From contig NC_073746.1 of NCBI RefSeq assembly GCF_029784135.1, positions 35,569,378 through 35,633,377 on the forward strand: a DNA stretch of 64,000 nt, written 5' to 3'. Positions 34,362-46,577 of this stretch are shown piece after piece. This DNA is from Toxorhynchites rutilus septentrionalis (lineage: Eukaryota > Arthropoda > Insecta > Diptera > Culicidae). The number at the start of each line of letters is the position of its first letter. Within the stretch, counting starts at the first letter, position 1. The notes under the pieces were generated by a model. The model saw only the letters and a list, made by a program, of their open reading frames with translations. It was not told where the DNA came from and ran no database searches. The translations under genes were made by a program, and so were the position numbers.

Positions 34362-36502
34362 AAAGGGCCTGGCCGGGTAAGGGAGTAAAAAGTGCCCCCA
34401 AACCAAATCACTAGCTGTATGGCAAATATAGTAAAGGATATTAAATAAGAAATTTTGGTGGTTTATTTGAACCCCTATGTGGTTTGACGTAGGATCTATA
34501 GTGAAAAACGTACTTTTCGTTAATTTCACGCCATCCTCAAAAGATCCGAGATAAAAATTTGAAAAAAATACTGAATGTGCATCTTACTACGATGTATCAA
34601 AAAAAATTATCAAAAAAAAATTTCATCAAAAATTTTAGTACTAAAAAAAATAATGAAATCTTGAAAATTTTTTTTTTGGGATTTAGAGATTCAGTACTAC
34701 TCTAATTCATATTTTAATGTGTTTCTACGGCTTTTCTAGATATGTGTGATTTTTTTCAGATTTTTTTCAGTGTTGCGCGGTATCAAAAAATTTTTTTTTT
34801 ATGTTTCCAAAGAGTGGTTAGGTAAGGGAGTAAAAAGTGCCCCCAAACCAAATCACTAGCTGTATGGCAAATATTGTAAAGGATATTAAATAAGAAATTT
34901 TGGCGGTTTATTTGAACCCCTATGTGGTTTGACGTAGGATCTATAGTGACAAACGTACTTTTTCGTGCATTTCACGCCATCCTCAATAGATCCGAGATAA
35001 AAATTTGAAAAAAATACTGAATGTGCATCTTACCACGGTGTATCAAGAAAAATTATCAAAAAAATAATTCATCAAAAATTTTAGTATTAAAAAAAAATTA
35101 TGAAAATTTGAAAATTTTTTTTTGGGATTTAGAGATTCAATACTACTCTAATTCATATTTAAATGTGCTCTTACGGCTTTTCTAGATTGATAAATATCGT
35201 CAAGCTGTTTTTTTTTAAATATCTAATAATAAAAATAAAATAATAAAAAAGAAAAATACACAGTACAAAAAAATGTTATAGATTTTCTGGCATTTCGAAA
35301 TTTTGAAAAAAAATATAACTTTGAGACCACAAATTCGATTTGTTTTTTTATTTTAATCTTTCAATTGAAAACCACGAATACAATAAAATAATCGATTTCA
35401 AAAAAATAAAAATAATAATGCAGACGATGAAGAAAATTATTTTGTGTCACACAATGCTCTTAAAAATTCAGGAAAAATTACGCCACATGTAGAAAAAAGA
35501 CACATACGAACGCATTTAAATAAAAATTTGAGCAGGAGTGGGTCTCAAAGTTATATTTTTTTTTTCAAAATTTCGAAATGCCAGAAAATCTATAACATTT
35601 TTTTGTACTGTGTATTTTTTTTCATTTTATTTTTAGTATTAGATATTTGAAAAAAAAAACAGTTTGAAGATATTTATAAATCTAGAAAAGCCGTAAGAGT
35701 ACATTTGAATATGAATTAGAGTAGTACTGAATCTCTAAATCCAAAAAAAAAATTTTCAAAATTTTAATATTTTTTTAGTACAAAAATTTTTGATGAAATT
35801 TTTTTTGATAATTTTTCTTGATACACCATGGTAGGATGTACATTCAGTATTTTTTTCAAATTTTTATCTCAGATCTATTGAGGATGGCGTGAAATAAACG
35901 AAAAAGTACGTTTTTCACTATAGATCCTACGTCAAACCACATAGGGGTTCAAATAAACCACCAAAATTTCTTATTTAACATCCTTTACAATATTTGCCAT
36001 ACAGCTAGTGATTTGGTTTGGGGGCACTTTTTACTCCCTTACCTAACCACTCTTTGGAAACATAAAAAAAAAATTTTTTGATACCGCGCAACACTGAAAA
36101 AAATCTGAAAAAAATCACACATATCTAGAAAAGCCGTAGAAACACATTAAAATATGAATTAGAGTAGTACTGAATCTCTAAATCCCAAAAAAAAAATTTT
36201 CAAGATTTCATTATTTTTTTTAGTACTAAAATTTTTGATGAAATTTTTTTTTGATAATTTTTTTTGATACATCGTAGTAAGATGCACATTCAGTATTTTT
36301 TTCAAATTTTTATCTCGGATCTTTTGAGGATGGCGTGAAATTAACGAAAAGTACGTTTTTCACTATAGATCCTACGTCAAACCAGATAGGGGTTCAAATA
36401 AACCGCCAAAATTTCTTATTTAATATCCTTTACAATATTTGCCATACGGCTAGTGATTTGGTTTGGGGGCACTTTTTACTTCCTTACCCGGCCAGGCCCT
36501 TT
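34362..36502. repeat. 2.1-kb nested long inverted repeat
   Basis: Arms 34362-35328 and 35541-36502 are near-identical inverted copies about 965 bp long around a ~212-bp non-palindromic centre. The outer ends are AAAGGGCCTGGCCGGGTAAG on the left and its inverse on the right. Each arm itself consists of two diverged tandem copies of a ~447-bp unit; unit starts are GGTAAGGGAGTAAAAAGTGC at about 34375 and 34821, with inverse counterparts ending near 36042 and 36488. The same small open frame (starting MKLTKSTFFTIDPTSN) therefore appears on the minus strand at 34323-34529 and on the plus strand at 36335. No transposase was found in the centre. A transcript across it would form ~960-bp duplex RNA. 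A fold-back transposon is the likeliest origin; no target duplication is obvious. Confidence 0.95.
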
Positions 36503-37118
36503 ACGGGATTTTGGGACCAACCGTTTTTGACAGTCCCTAACAATCTAGATTATATCTTCCTATTCTGCCACGTAGATAAATATAGATAATATTTTTTCAA
36601 TATGTTCAATATGTTGAAACGGAGTGAAAATGAGAGCTGCTAATTTCGCATACATTTATGATGAACGCAAAGTGTTTCCGTAACACGTGGTTGACTGCGA
36701 CTATGGGGTATAGTGTTCAAAGATATTCAAAATCAACAAGCAACAAATATTGTAACGTAAACCTACGTCAATGATGCCTCGGACACAACTTTTCAACCTT
36801 TTTTTTTTAATTTGGGTCATTTGAATAATGCTGGAGTTAGAAGAGTAATTCACCAACATTTTCCTCTCTTCACGTCTTCATCGAAGAATAGTATCATTGC
36901 TAATCAATATTAGTTTGTTGAAAAAGGCGCCTGAAGATATGATGAGTATAACATTGTAGACAGTAGATGGTTTACCCGGTAGAAAGAAATGTCAGAGTAA
37001 GAAGATCGAGTAATCAATGACATGATCCATTCATTTTAGCTGCATGAGGGAGCTTGATAGATGGGGCATATACGGAATTGTTGAAACAAAATAATGCCAC
37101 AATTGTGCAGTGTCTAAA
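36503..37118. other. Unassigned DNA
   Basis: I see no gene or defined element between the palindrome and the pogo-type MITE. Confidence 0.35.
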
Positions 37119-37393
37119 CACAGTAGAACCCCGATTATCCGCGAAATAGTCTGGCTAGGTCACCGCGAGTAACAAAAATCACGGATAACGCAATATACGA
37201 CTAAAAATAAGGTGTAAACACGAAATAAAGATACTTCAGCATGAAAACTATGTTTTATCAATACAGAAAACATAAAACTATCCTTCTGGAAGTTCGTGTG
37301 CACCAGTTGTCAGATTAAATGGAAGCTATGACCAAAACAAAGGAGCAAGCGCTTTCACGGATCATCCGCTCACGGATAATCGGGGTTCCACTG
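37119..37393. mobile_element. pogo/Tigger-type MITE
   Basis: A 275-bp element with inverted ends CAGTAGAACCCCGATTATCC (left) and CAGTGGAACCCCGATTATCC (right, inverted), the characteristic pogo/Tigger terminal signature. TA follows the right end; the left flank is CA, presumably a mutated TA. It is non-coding. A pogo-type DNA-binding fragment at 54890-55110 shows that related autonomous elements existed in this genome. Confidence 0.85.
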
Positions 37394-38400
37394 TATGTTC
37401 AGAAATAATGGTTTCCATGTTTTGAGCTTGTTTGTACCTTTAATAAATTTTGAACAATATTTACTATAAAACAGTATGTCGATGTGGGTGAGTTTGTCTG
37501 TTTCGTGTTTTTTTTTTGAGAATTTCGTCCAATTCCGAGAATAGGGCGACTCGGAAATCTACTGATAAATGAAAATAGTTAACCGCATGTGCATGTTTTT
37601 ACATACATCCATTTTCATAATTCAGACACATGCGTCAATCGAGTGTCACTTCGTGATATAACTTTCCGTAAAGATATTAGAAAAATCTAATCACTTGTAT
37701 AGAAGATATTTCTGTAAAATATAAGCACTGCCTTTGAGATTTTTCATAAGAAACCTAACAAATATAGAAGGATCGTATTAGCTGTTCCATGTTTTATGTT
37801 TAAGTGACAGGCAAAATTAGCATTATTCTCTTTAATATTTCTTTTCTTTTAGCTACATTGAGTGGATATAACATTAGTTCTGCAAATAGCTCGCATAGGT
37901 AATACAAATTCAGGTTGAAGAATCATTGATACTCGCCACAAAAAAAAACCTTCCGTACAGAGTTAGTTATTATAGTGATTTGCTGTGTCAAACGAGTACA
38001 TTATAAACAAATGAGTAGGAAAAAAACGTAAACACATGTAACAAAAAGAAAGAGACTGAAATGTGAGTTACATGTCATAAATTTAGAATGATGAAAAATA
38101 AACATAACTTAACATGGTGAAACCTAAAATAGGGTTGGATAGTTTTCGCTGAAAGAACTCCGATCAAATATCTTGCAACAGTTGAGATATATGAAAACAA
38201 ATCAACGATGTGTGTAGGGCCAAACCACTGAACCAGAAAATGAGAAAATGAGAATCAATTTTTCACAGGTTTCTTCTAGCGATGAGAGATGGAACGATTA
38301 AGGTATATATTCTAAGTACGGATAAAGATACCATAATTCAAATAATATGAATAGCTAAATGATTTTTAACTCAAAATTTTCATAAAAAATTGTTTTGTTT
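37394..38400. other. Unassigned AT-rich DNA
   Basis: I see no gene or defined element. Short frames lack domains. Confidence 0.35.
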
Positions 38401-38401
38401 T

Positions 38402-39121
38402 GACGTAGGATTACGTCTTTCTTTTCTGTATCGGGGTGTAAGTTCAAAGTTTAGAAAACGAGAGTTGTGCTTGGAGACGCTTGGAGTGCGAAGTTTTGAA
38501 CGTTAAAATCTCATTCCCGGCTGAACGGAGTGGTATGATAATCACTTTATTTGAAAGACAAAAAATCCAAGAACTATATGATTGGTAATAATTTTTCAAT
38601 AGCTTAAAAATAGCTTCGACAACAGGCTATTGGAATAACACAAAGCTGTATATAAGCGGATGCCAACTCGGCAATCAATTTAGTTTCTGTTTTGCCTTCA
38701 CATGAGTTGGTCATCGCTTGTAAATGCGCTCGAACAAAGGAAGATTTGCGCACTCGGTTCCCGTGATGCATTCGTATCTAAGAACATCAGTTTCCTTTCT
38801 GCTCCCGCGTGGAGTGAAATCAAAACTCTTGTGTATTATTTTCACGAGAACACAATACAATTATGTATCAAATTTTATCAGTTACTTTTGCAAAGCCACG
38901 CAAACCCAACGGTTTCTTTTCTTGACCACCAACAAGTTCGAAATAGTTGAATTTCATGTTAATAGCAATTTCATACTGATGGTCACACTAACACACTCAC
39001 ACACTTACAAGGAAAACTTTTAACAATCTTTAAAAATATTATTAATTCATTCATTCCTTGAGAATTGATTCATATGTAATCTCAAACAAATGATTACAGA
39101 GCCAGCAATAGTCCTACGTCT
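38402..39121. repeat. Segment bounded by GACGTAG-palindrome motifs
   Basis: Starts GACGTAGGATTACGTC (38402-38417) and ends with the inverted AGTCCTACGTC (about 39108-39118). Within it is a TATATAAG box at about 38649-38656 followed about 30 bp later by TCAATTTAGTTTCTG, an arrangement like a basal promoter in an LTR or mobile element. Two overlapping frames of about 80-100 codons lie downstream with no known domain. It may be an LTR or long MITE; I cannot decide. Confidence 0.4.
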
Positions 39122-39331
39122 ACATTGCGGTTATATCACAGATTTAATCCATTTCTAGTTTTTTTTTATGATATAATGTTTTTATTCATGGTTCTCTTGT
39201 TTCTGAAGAAACGTAATCTTATCACCGCAGCTTTTGATGGTTTCATCTGTGTCACTTTTGCATGATTTTTATCCATTCGCGTTGATGACTTTGAATTTCT
39301 TTTCTCGAGTTTAAGAAGCAACAATGACAAT

Positions 39332-39625
39332 ACAGGGTAACTTCGATATAGCGTACATTTTACTTTCAAAATTGTACGTTATATCGAAGCATAATAAAGA
39401 ACTTATTGTATTGGAGTTTGAGTAAGGTTAATGAATAAATTCAACTAGAAGACGAAGCCCATCTTTCTCATGATGTTTCCCTTCGTACTGTTGATTAAAA
39501 TTTGATTCATTTAGAATCCACAAACCACAAAACAGTAGTACTTCGGGATTGGTTAGAAGTACAAATCAAGCTTTAGTATTAAAATGCAGATAATTTATTG
39601 TTCTTTCAGAAAATTAAGTGAGATC
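39332..39625. mobile_element. MITE family C (pogo-like), copy 1
   Basis: The left end ACAGGGTAACTTCGATATAG, followed by CGTACATTTTAC, is inverted against ATTGTACGTTATATCGAAGC at 39371-39390. The body matches the copy at 59308-59645 over about 250 bp (TTTGAGTAAGGTTAATGAAT, TCATGATGTTTCCCT, TTATTGTTCTTTCAGAAA). The right end is missing or diverged. Non-coding. Confidence 0.75.
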
Positions 39626-39940
39626 GTTTCCTTCGGTGTGGATGAGACGAAGGCGAGCCATCGGTAGGACTTGTAAGATTCTATGTAGACCAAGTATTTA
39701 ACCATCAAGTGTAGAAAACACGGGTTATTTCGTGACGGAACGCGAAACACGAGAAAACTCGTGAGCGGTCCTTAATGTGTTATTTTAGACAAGAAACTAT
39801 CTCTACCCTGAGCACATAACTTCATAGAAATATCCTAATTTTGAAATTGTAATCAACATCGCAGAATAATTTTGTTAAAATATGCTTGCAAATTGGTCTT
39901 ATAAATTTTTAAACCAAACATTTTAGACTTTATTATAGCA

Positions 39941-40300
39941 CTAGCTGACCCGGCGAACTTTGGCCCGCCCGAAATTTATTTTCGTCCGAGGGTTCAATCT
40001 CTTCAAGAACTCTTCATTGATTGAACTCATAGTTGACCCTTTAAAATTTCCTTTTACTATAAATTTCATAGTACTTGTATTGAAACTCATCACTATAATA
40101 TTTTATTTTCAAAGCTTTTTAAAACTTCCCCCCAAAAGTTTCCGATTTTCCTTCCCGCAACATTGATCTGTGGGCAGAAACTAATACAACAAAATAAAAA
40201 CGGTTCAAATCGGATGATTACTTCCTCGGGTTTCACGCTTAGCAACACATTTAGCGTTCGAGTTTTATTTATAAAGACTGATTATAATGCAATATTACAA
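39941..40300 (-). mobile_element. Helitron-like 3' end, inverted
   Basis: Starts CTAGCTGACCCGGCGAACTT, the reverse complement of the 3' end of the element at 30727-32173 (CCGGGTCAGCTAG). The rest is AT-rich and lacks coding sequence. The inner part differs from the 30727 copy, so this is a related subfamily or a diverged copy; its 5' end is undefined. Confidence 0.55.
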
Positions 40301-42960
40301 GTCTAGGTTACATTTCAAGTGGTATGTTTAAGTAATTGCATGTACTAGAGCTTCATTGCATTCATCTGTTCTTAAATTGTTCAATTTAATGATCATTTCA
40401 AAGCACAACGTAAAAGGGTATGCCATATCATTTTTTTTTTTTGAAAATTATTTTGTTTATTTGTCAGAATATAAAAAAGTAGAAGGGTCTGGGTCTAGAG
40501 GCATGGACGGGAACTTGACGTAGTACTTTGAGGACAATTGCTATTGAATTGAGTTCTTATTACTGTATCCGTAAATTTAACTCATTCAATACTCCAAATT
40601 ATCAAATACTCCGTTGTTATATGAACTGAACTGAACCACCAAAGAGGTATACCAGTTGTAGTGGTAGAAAGAATCCCTGACCATTAATTATTCTTTCTAT
40701 TTTCAATAGTTATCTGTTGAAGAAAAAAAAACCAGATAGATATTCCAACGAAAAACTCGACATTCTCCGGTTCTCTTGTTTCGATGTTCATAAATGTACA
40801 TGAAAATCTTTATTCATAAAACTGTCCCTACAAAAATATGATTCGATCTCCTCTCCTCTGATTCTGATAAGTGTTTGCCATCGGCAAATGTAGAATAAGA
40901 ACGAGTAAGAAACCCAAATCATGGATAAAAATGACGCAATTAATGCTGCGTTGAGAAGGCAAAAGTTCCACTGGAATGAAGAAGAATGGTATATAGTACG
41001 CCATATACCGCAATAGCGATTTTGCGGAATCTGCGGCATTTGAAATCTCTTAATTTTTCGTTACATTTTTCGTAGAGTGACCCCCCTATATAGAAATCAA
41101 AGACGTAGTCCTACGCCAAAAACCATTATGGAAAAGAACAAATTCAGGGATTTTATTTTTCTTTGGTTCAGAACGAACTTGTGGCGGCGGAAACAGCTCG
41201 CGATATCAACCATGTGTATGGTCCAGGGCAATCTTTTAAATTAACTTTGAGATTTTGATCATTAGTCTCTGAATCCTTCCACAAAGTAGTTCAACAATCG
41301 TTGTCTTAAACTGATAATCATCCTTATTCTAAAATCCATTCGAATCAGAATCATCCGAACGGAACGTAATTTTGCATTTTGCAATCCTATCCACTCAGTT
41401 TTGGCAGGATTCGATCTGAAATGAAACGTATTTCGAATTTTCGGGTAGGCAAAAAAAAACTAGAATATACATAGAAAAATAGTTGAGTAGAGATTAGAAT
41501 TACGTGTTCGTACTCAAATGACATCAAGTAATAATTTGATTTGCCACATTTGTACAGCTCAATTGGATTCAAGTAGAACGGGTTGCAGAATGCTGAAGTC
41601 GAGTCAATCGGATCGTTAAATTCACTCGAATTTCAACTCTGATCGCATTGCGGAATAGGGGTGAATAACTTGAATATTAGGCCGAAAATTGTGATTTTAA
41701 AAATATCTCAGCGCTGATGAGAGCCGTGAAGATAACGAGCAGGTTAATGACAAAATATATGGAGCTACAATTTGTGAGGTAAGCCATGATGGACATAATT
41801 GCGTCGTGTTTTGTCTCTTGTGGTTTCCTTTGCACGTGGCTTATGTTGTATAATGAATTGAATAAATTCTTCAAAATAATAATACTGCCACCTTTTTTTC
41901 TTCCTTCAGAATAAAGTAGAGATTTGGGGAAATTTTCTTAAATCGATGGTGAGCCCCAAACGATATTGGATACGGAGGGAAATTTATGCATCAAAATTAG
42001 TTCTAGGGAAGTCTTATATAACAAACTAACCCTTAAATATGAACTGAATTTCCATTTACGGAAGTTTGATAAATATGTGCACCGTTTTGTATTCAAATTC
42101 ATTAAGAAAGTATAAGCTATAGTTGCTGGATATAACTACACTTCATGATTAACCAAAATCAGAACTTTGGATCTCAAATTGTATATGTTCTGGTTGAAAT
42201 TGTCAAAGACCGTATTGGTAATGTTTCATCAGTGACATCGTGTGTGGGTTGAATGTTGTGAATTCAGCACTTTGAATACGTTGTGTACACGCGAAAAGAA
42301 ATGCTTGTTGTCATGAATGCCTTTTTCATACTTCAACAGATAAACTCTTATGTATTCTACCCACGAATCGATTGACGCTCGGGTTGCATATTATTTCAGT
42401 TCTAGCACATTCCCGAATATATTTCTTTTTTTTTTTCAATTACTTCGCACACACGCCCAGTAGCCGCTCATTAGTGTTGTCAGGTAATTGCACTTTTTTT
42501 TTTCGTTGCTGCTACTTCTGTTTGGCCCATCGCGAGTCGGACTTGTACTTCATTACAACAAATTGCACCGTAGATTATTTTTTAAACACATCAATTACAC
42601 TTGCTATTCAACCCGATCACACAATAGCACAATTACCAGGAAAAACACAGAAAACAGAGCATGCGACTTTGGACAGGGCACCCGAAAGTTAAGACCCACG
42701 CTAAACAGGTTTAGCAATTAGTGTTTTTTTTGGTTTGGTTGAACTTCTTATTTTCGTTCATCACAGTGAGCACATCGAGCACAACAAAACACAGGAAGGA
42801 TGCCTATTTGGATACCGGAAACTACCGAGTCGAGATCAAGAAACAACAACAACAGCGGCAGCGAGAAACAACACAAACAAAAACGAAAAAAGTCGGTAAG
42901 TCAAACAACGCCACACCATCTAAGCGAATGATAATTGCAATATGTAGAAACACAATCGAG
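40301..42960. other. AT-rich intronic DNA near the dac exon
   Basis: No gene recognised. A SINE family 1 tail fragment sits at 40925-40990 (AATGACGCAATTAATGCTGC, GTTGAGAAGGC, ending TGAAGAAGAA). A GACGTAGTCCTACGCC motif is at 41102-41117. 42370-42960 has poly-T runs and a CAA/CAG-rich tract at 42840-42870 but no coding similarity. It is the proximal part of the presumed dac intron 1. Confidence 0.4.
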
Positions 42961-43031
42961 AAACAATACAAAAAAAAACGGGAGATTAGATAAAGGTTTA
43001 AGTTTAGACGGTAAGCACAAAACTAATCCGG

Positions 43032-43040
43032 CCTCACCTG
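43032..43040 (-). promoter_or_regulatory. Splice donor of dac coding exon 1
   Basis: Minus-strand CAG|GTGAGG: the exon ends at 43038 and the intron starts with GT at 43037-43036. The match to the metazoan donor consensus is strong. Without splicing, the frame would end at the TGA created across the donor. Splicing occurs after the second base of a codon (phase 2), after the Ala codon of the conserved DCTTA block. Confidence 0.93.
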
Positions 43041-43819
43041 GCGGTGGTACAGTCCCGATAGAGGACATCGAAGTCCTTGCACGAGAGCAGCTTGCATCGG
43101 TTGACGCCCGGTTGGATGGCGCCGAGGCCGCGAAGTATTCGCACTTGCTCGACGTTGCACACCAGCGGGACAATGTCCAGCCGCTTCAGCTTGGTGTACA
43201 CCGTGTGGAGACCTCCGACCAGATGCTTCAGGAACAGCTCGAACGCCTGCGGCAGACAAAGCATCGTGTCGCCCTGGATCATGAAAGCGGCCACCTTTTG
43301 GCCCCGGTAATCGACCAGTTTGCACTCGTTCGCCGTGGGATCGGAACTGGAGATCGGCGGAGGGCTATTGTACGATCGGGGAGGTACGTGATGATGGGCA
43401 GCGGCCATCAGATCCAGCGGGCTGGCGTGGTGCATGAAGGAATTCAGCAGTCCTAGACCGTGGGGCGGAATGTGCGACAGATTTCCGGCCATTCGTGGGG
43501 GCATTCCGACCATTGCCATCGCGTTGGGTGTCGACACGTGCGGGGGACTCAACGGATGGGGCATACTCATCATCTGCTGGGGTGTCGCCCCCAAAGGACT
43601 AGAAGCCATCTGACGGCTCGAGATGTGATTCATGGCCGCGGTATGGCTGTTGTGCACCGGACTCACAGGCGTTGGAGTACGGGTTTTGTCCATGTGGTGG
43701 CCGCTACCATTGTGCGTATGGGGCATCGCTGGGGAGGACAGATTACGACCTCTGGAATCGTTGGACGACGCTATGCTATGATCACTGGCCGTCGATGCCG
43801 AATCCATTGCACTGTCCAT
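43038..43819 (-). CDS. dac: Dachshund transcriptional cofactor, first coding exon (partial)
   Basis: Encodes residues 1-260 of Dachshund, a nuclear Ski/Sno-family transcriptional cofactor. In flies it acts in the retinal determination network with Eyeless, Eyes absent and Sine oculis, and also in leg patterning and mushroom body development. Residues 1-163 are low-complexity, rich in Ser, Pro, His and Met. Residues 164-260 form the Ski/Sno/Dac (DACHbox-N) DNA-binding domain: NECKLVDYRGQKVAAFMIQG, CLPQAFELFLKHLVGGLHTV, YTKLKRLDIVPLVCNVEQVR, ILRGLGAIQPGVNRCKLLSC. This part is almost identical to insect and vertebrate Dachshund proteins. I start at the ATG 43819-43817: it is the first ATG after an in-frame TGA at about 43893, with A at -3 and G at +4; a second ATG four codons on is the alternative. 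The exon is GC-rich against its AT-rich surroundings. The coiled-coil DACHbox-C is not in the window. Confidence 0.95.
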
Positions 43820-45240
43820 AATATCTTTGCGTACACGCAACACTTTTTCGATGTGGTCAATAATCTTGCAAGCAGCGAAAAATAACCAATCACCTCAACA
43901 CCTTAGCACCCAATAATCTTCCGCCAAACGACACCAAATTATCACTCGGAACTTATTTTCTCATATTTTCCACCGAACTTATCATTTTTTTTTTCAGTAA
44001 GCACACACACAGCACCAAATTAGTTTTCACCAGTAATTATTTCTTTCTCATATTATTTTTCTCGCACAGTGGAAAATAACCATCACCGTCACTTTTCCGA
44101 GAAATTTTTCACCACGGCTTTCCACATTTTTTTCCTGTTCCCTGTTTCCTGTTCTGTTCAAATCAAGACCGCAAATCGGGATCGAGTGTAGGCGCCCGAA
44201 TGCCAATTGTACGACTGACTTCTCTAACTGTTTTCGGGATTTGATTTCCCCCTTCGTTTTGCTTGCGTCCGAATGCTCCGCACAGCCACCGAAATCAACG
44301 AATCCGGAAAGCCGGAACTACTTGTGTGTTGGCCCTGTTTCTTCTTGCGTTTTACTTTGCGCTGTAAGGTGCCAAAATGGGCTTGTTTTTTTTTTGTATG
44401 TTGGGCTAATCGAATTGTTGGTGGCAGGCGATAAAAGTGGCGCAGCAAAAGGCAGCAGCAAGAAACGTCCCGTCGTCGTTCGGAGCAGAGACACACTCCA
44501 AACAGCGCCAAAGAGCACCAAGTTGCACCTCACAAAGTAGCAAAACACTTCTTCTGGGCTGCTACGAGCGGAGCACCGAGAAACACACGAGAAACCGTCG
44601 CCGCAGTCACACGAATAATAAATAACAGTTTTAAAAATATATATTAGAGAACGAATCACTTAATCGTATAACATTGAAATGAAACAAAAATAGGTGGGTT
44701 GTATTTTCATTTCCATTTCATTTTCAATTCAACTCCGACTTCATCTGTATCTTACATATGTACGAACGAGGGGCACCAATACCAGTGCCACCAGGCGCAA
44801 GTGTACGAGAGCGAAGCGAGCCAACGAACGCGCTCGCACACACCACCCCATTCCCGCGCACACACACTCACTGGCGAGTGTCACTCGAATGCTGCTGCCT
44901 CGCGCTTTCCCGCTTTCTCTAGCGCTCTTTTTACGCGCGCGGAGAATTGCCACTGACAGCATTTGCTGAGGGGGTTGCCACACACTCGCTCACTCACCCA
45001 CACCCATACAACCTCAGCTCTATGCTTTCTCTCTCTTGACAGCGAGTCGCTGCTTGTGAGATGAGGTGGTGCGAGAGAATATGAGCGCCCAGTGCACGGC
45101 ACTGAACAGTTGAAGTTGGAGTAGGGGTACGCGTGGTACGTAAGTGAGAGAAATTATTACTATAAGCTTGCTGCTGTTGTACAACACGTTGGAGCGGAGG
45201 CACGATCAAGTAGGGGCAGTGGTGCTAGTTTAGCGGAAAC
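43820..45240 (-). promoter_or_regulatory. Probable dac 5' UTR and proximal promoter region
   Basis: The sequence immediately upstream of the dac start has no mobile-element similarity. It contains poly-T/poly-A runs at 43980-44130, then a GC-richer part (44690-45110) with CA-repeats, GAGCG/GAGAG-type runs and several TCAGT/TCATT initiator-like cores. I cannot place the transcription start. Open frames on both strands in 44220-45210 lack domains and overlap each other, as expected for non-coding GC-rich DNA. Confidence 0.5.
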
Positions 45241-46396
45241 GTTTCTTCGATTGTAACAATATTAATACTTTCGCTGACCTGTGGCCAATTTTGGCATTGC
45301 ATGAAAACGATGGGCATGAATCGACTGAACTTATCAATATGAAAAAGACGGGTGGGTAATATCGAGGACATAAGCGAAGAGACGTAGAACTACACCAAGG
45401 GCTGTCAATTCAAATATATTGTTATGTGAATTTTAGTGGTTCTGAAAGGTGGTTCGTGTGGTCATTGCTGGATTGTTACTATGGTGTTGTCGACGGTATT
45501 GTTAAATGATGGCTTTTGCGTCGGCGTTGGTGTTGCTGAATTCGTAAGCAAGCACCATAGTACCCGCAGTTCTTATCTGATGACGTTTTAACGTATACAA
45601 ATATTATACCACCGCAATGAAGTCTGTGTTTGGAGATGCACAGTGTGGTCATCAGCTCATTCTCTATCACATATTTCATTTTCAAGCACATTACAGTCGG
45701 TAGAACGGTATGAATTTAAGAAAAAACACTCGTGGGAGAAAAATATTTACTCCTAGAAAACACACTGGCCAGGAACAAATACAAGGAAAAAAATTGGCGA
45801 AGTCAAAACCAAAGAAAGGTGCCAATTTTTCTATTTATCACACTTCATTTCACTATCATTTTTACAGATATCACCAGAAATCTTCGAAGATAAAAAGGAC
45901 CGGCCAAAAACCACTCCCAAAAATACGTTACAATTAAGGGAAGAAGCCCAGGGAAAGGCGTTTTTTCTTTTTTTGTTTTATTTCCCTCGCCCGGAATTGA
46001 GGAGAAAATATTCTACTTTTTTCCTCTGCACTTGGAAAAAAAATGCTGCAAAGCACTGCGTTAATTTAACAACTGTTGCTGAAAGATTCTTCTGGATTTG
46101 AAGAAAGGTAGCGTCGGGGACGCTAGAAAGCGCCCTTTTAGTCGGTATTCGGGAGATGCCGGTGTAAGGAGAGCGGTGGGTGGAAGACGCTTGTTATCGC
46201 AGCGACAGCATGAAAAGATGGTTGTTGATGTTCCTCTTCAATTGATCTGAAACTTCGAATAGGTTAGCCTCCATGAAGGCTATTCAACACATATTCAACG
46301 TATAAAGTGGAAAACTGTTTTGTAAACTCTCCCTCTGTTTGATCACCAAAAACGCAGTCGCAAATGACGAGGAATGAAGTGGAGTTTCCTCTCATC
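45241..46396. other. Unassigned low-repeat DNA
   Basis: No recognised gene. A diverged GACGTAGAACTACACC motif is at 45387-45402. Otherwise nothing defined is seen before the SINE at 46409. Confidence 0.35.
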
Positions 46397-46577
46397 ACAT
46401 GCAGCTTTTTTTTGTGGAGGCGATCTGGCGTAGTTGTAACATCCATGCCTCTCACGTTAAAAGTCACGAGTTCAATTTTCACTCCTGACATTCTTCCAAA
46501 AATGGGAGTAAAAGTGACGAACCAGCCAAATTGAGTTGAAAATCACTATAATACAGATAAAAAAAACATGCAGCTTT
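46397..46577 (+). mobile_element. SINE family 2, copy B, with 12-bp target duplication
   Basis: The SINE body, about 46409-46565, starts with GGAGGCGATCTGGCGTAG and TGTAACATCC (A-box-like), has GAGTTCAATTTTCACTC (B-box-like) and continues CATTCTTCCAAAAATGGGAG. It ends in an A-rich tail. ACATGCAGCTTT flanks it on both sides (46397-46408 and 46566-46577). It is close to copy A at 4255-4405. Confidence 0.85.

Noticed and set aside
34323..34529. 68-codon minus-strand frame repeated on the plus strand at 36335-36589
   Set aside because: It is duplicated only because it lies in the palindrome arms; no domain and no support as a gene.
43034..43843. dac frame extended upstream to a GTG at 43843
   Set aside because: GTG is not a normal nuclear start in animals; the first ATG after the in-frame stop is at 43819.
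42935..43885. Plus-strand and alternative minus-strand frames across the dac exon
   Set aside because: They are antisense or frame-shifted shadows of the strongly conserved dac frame.
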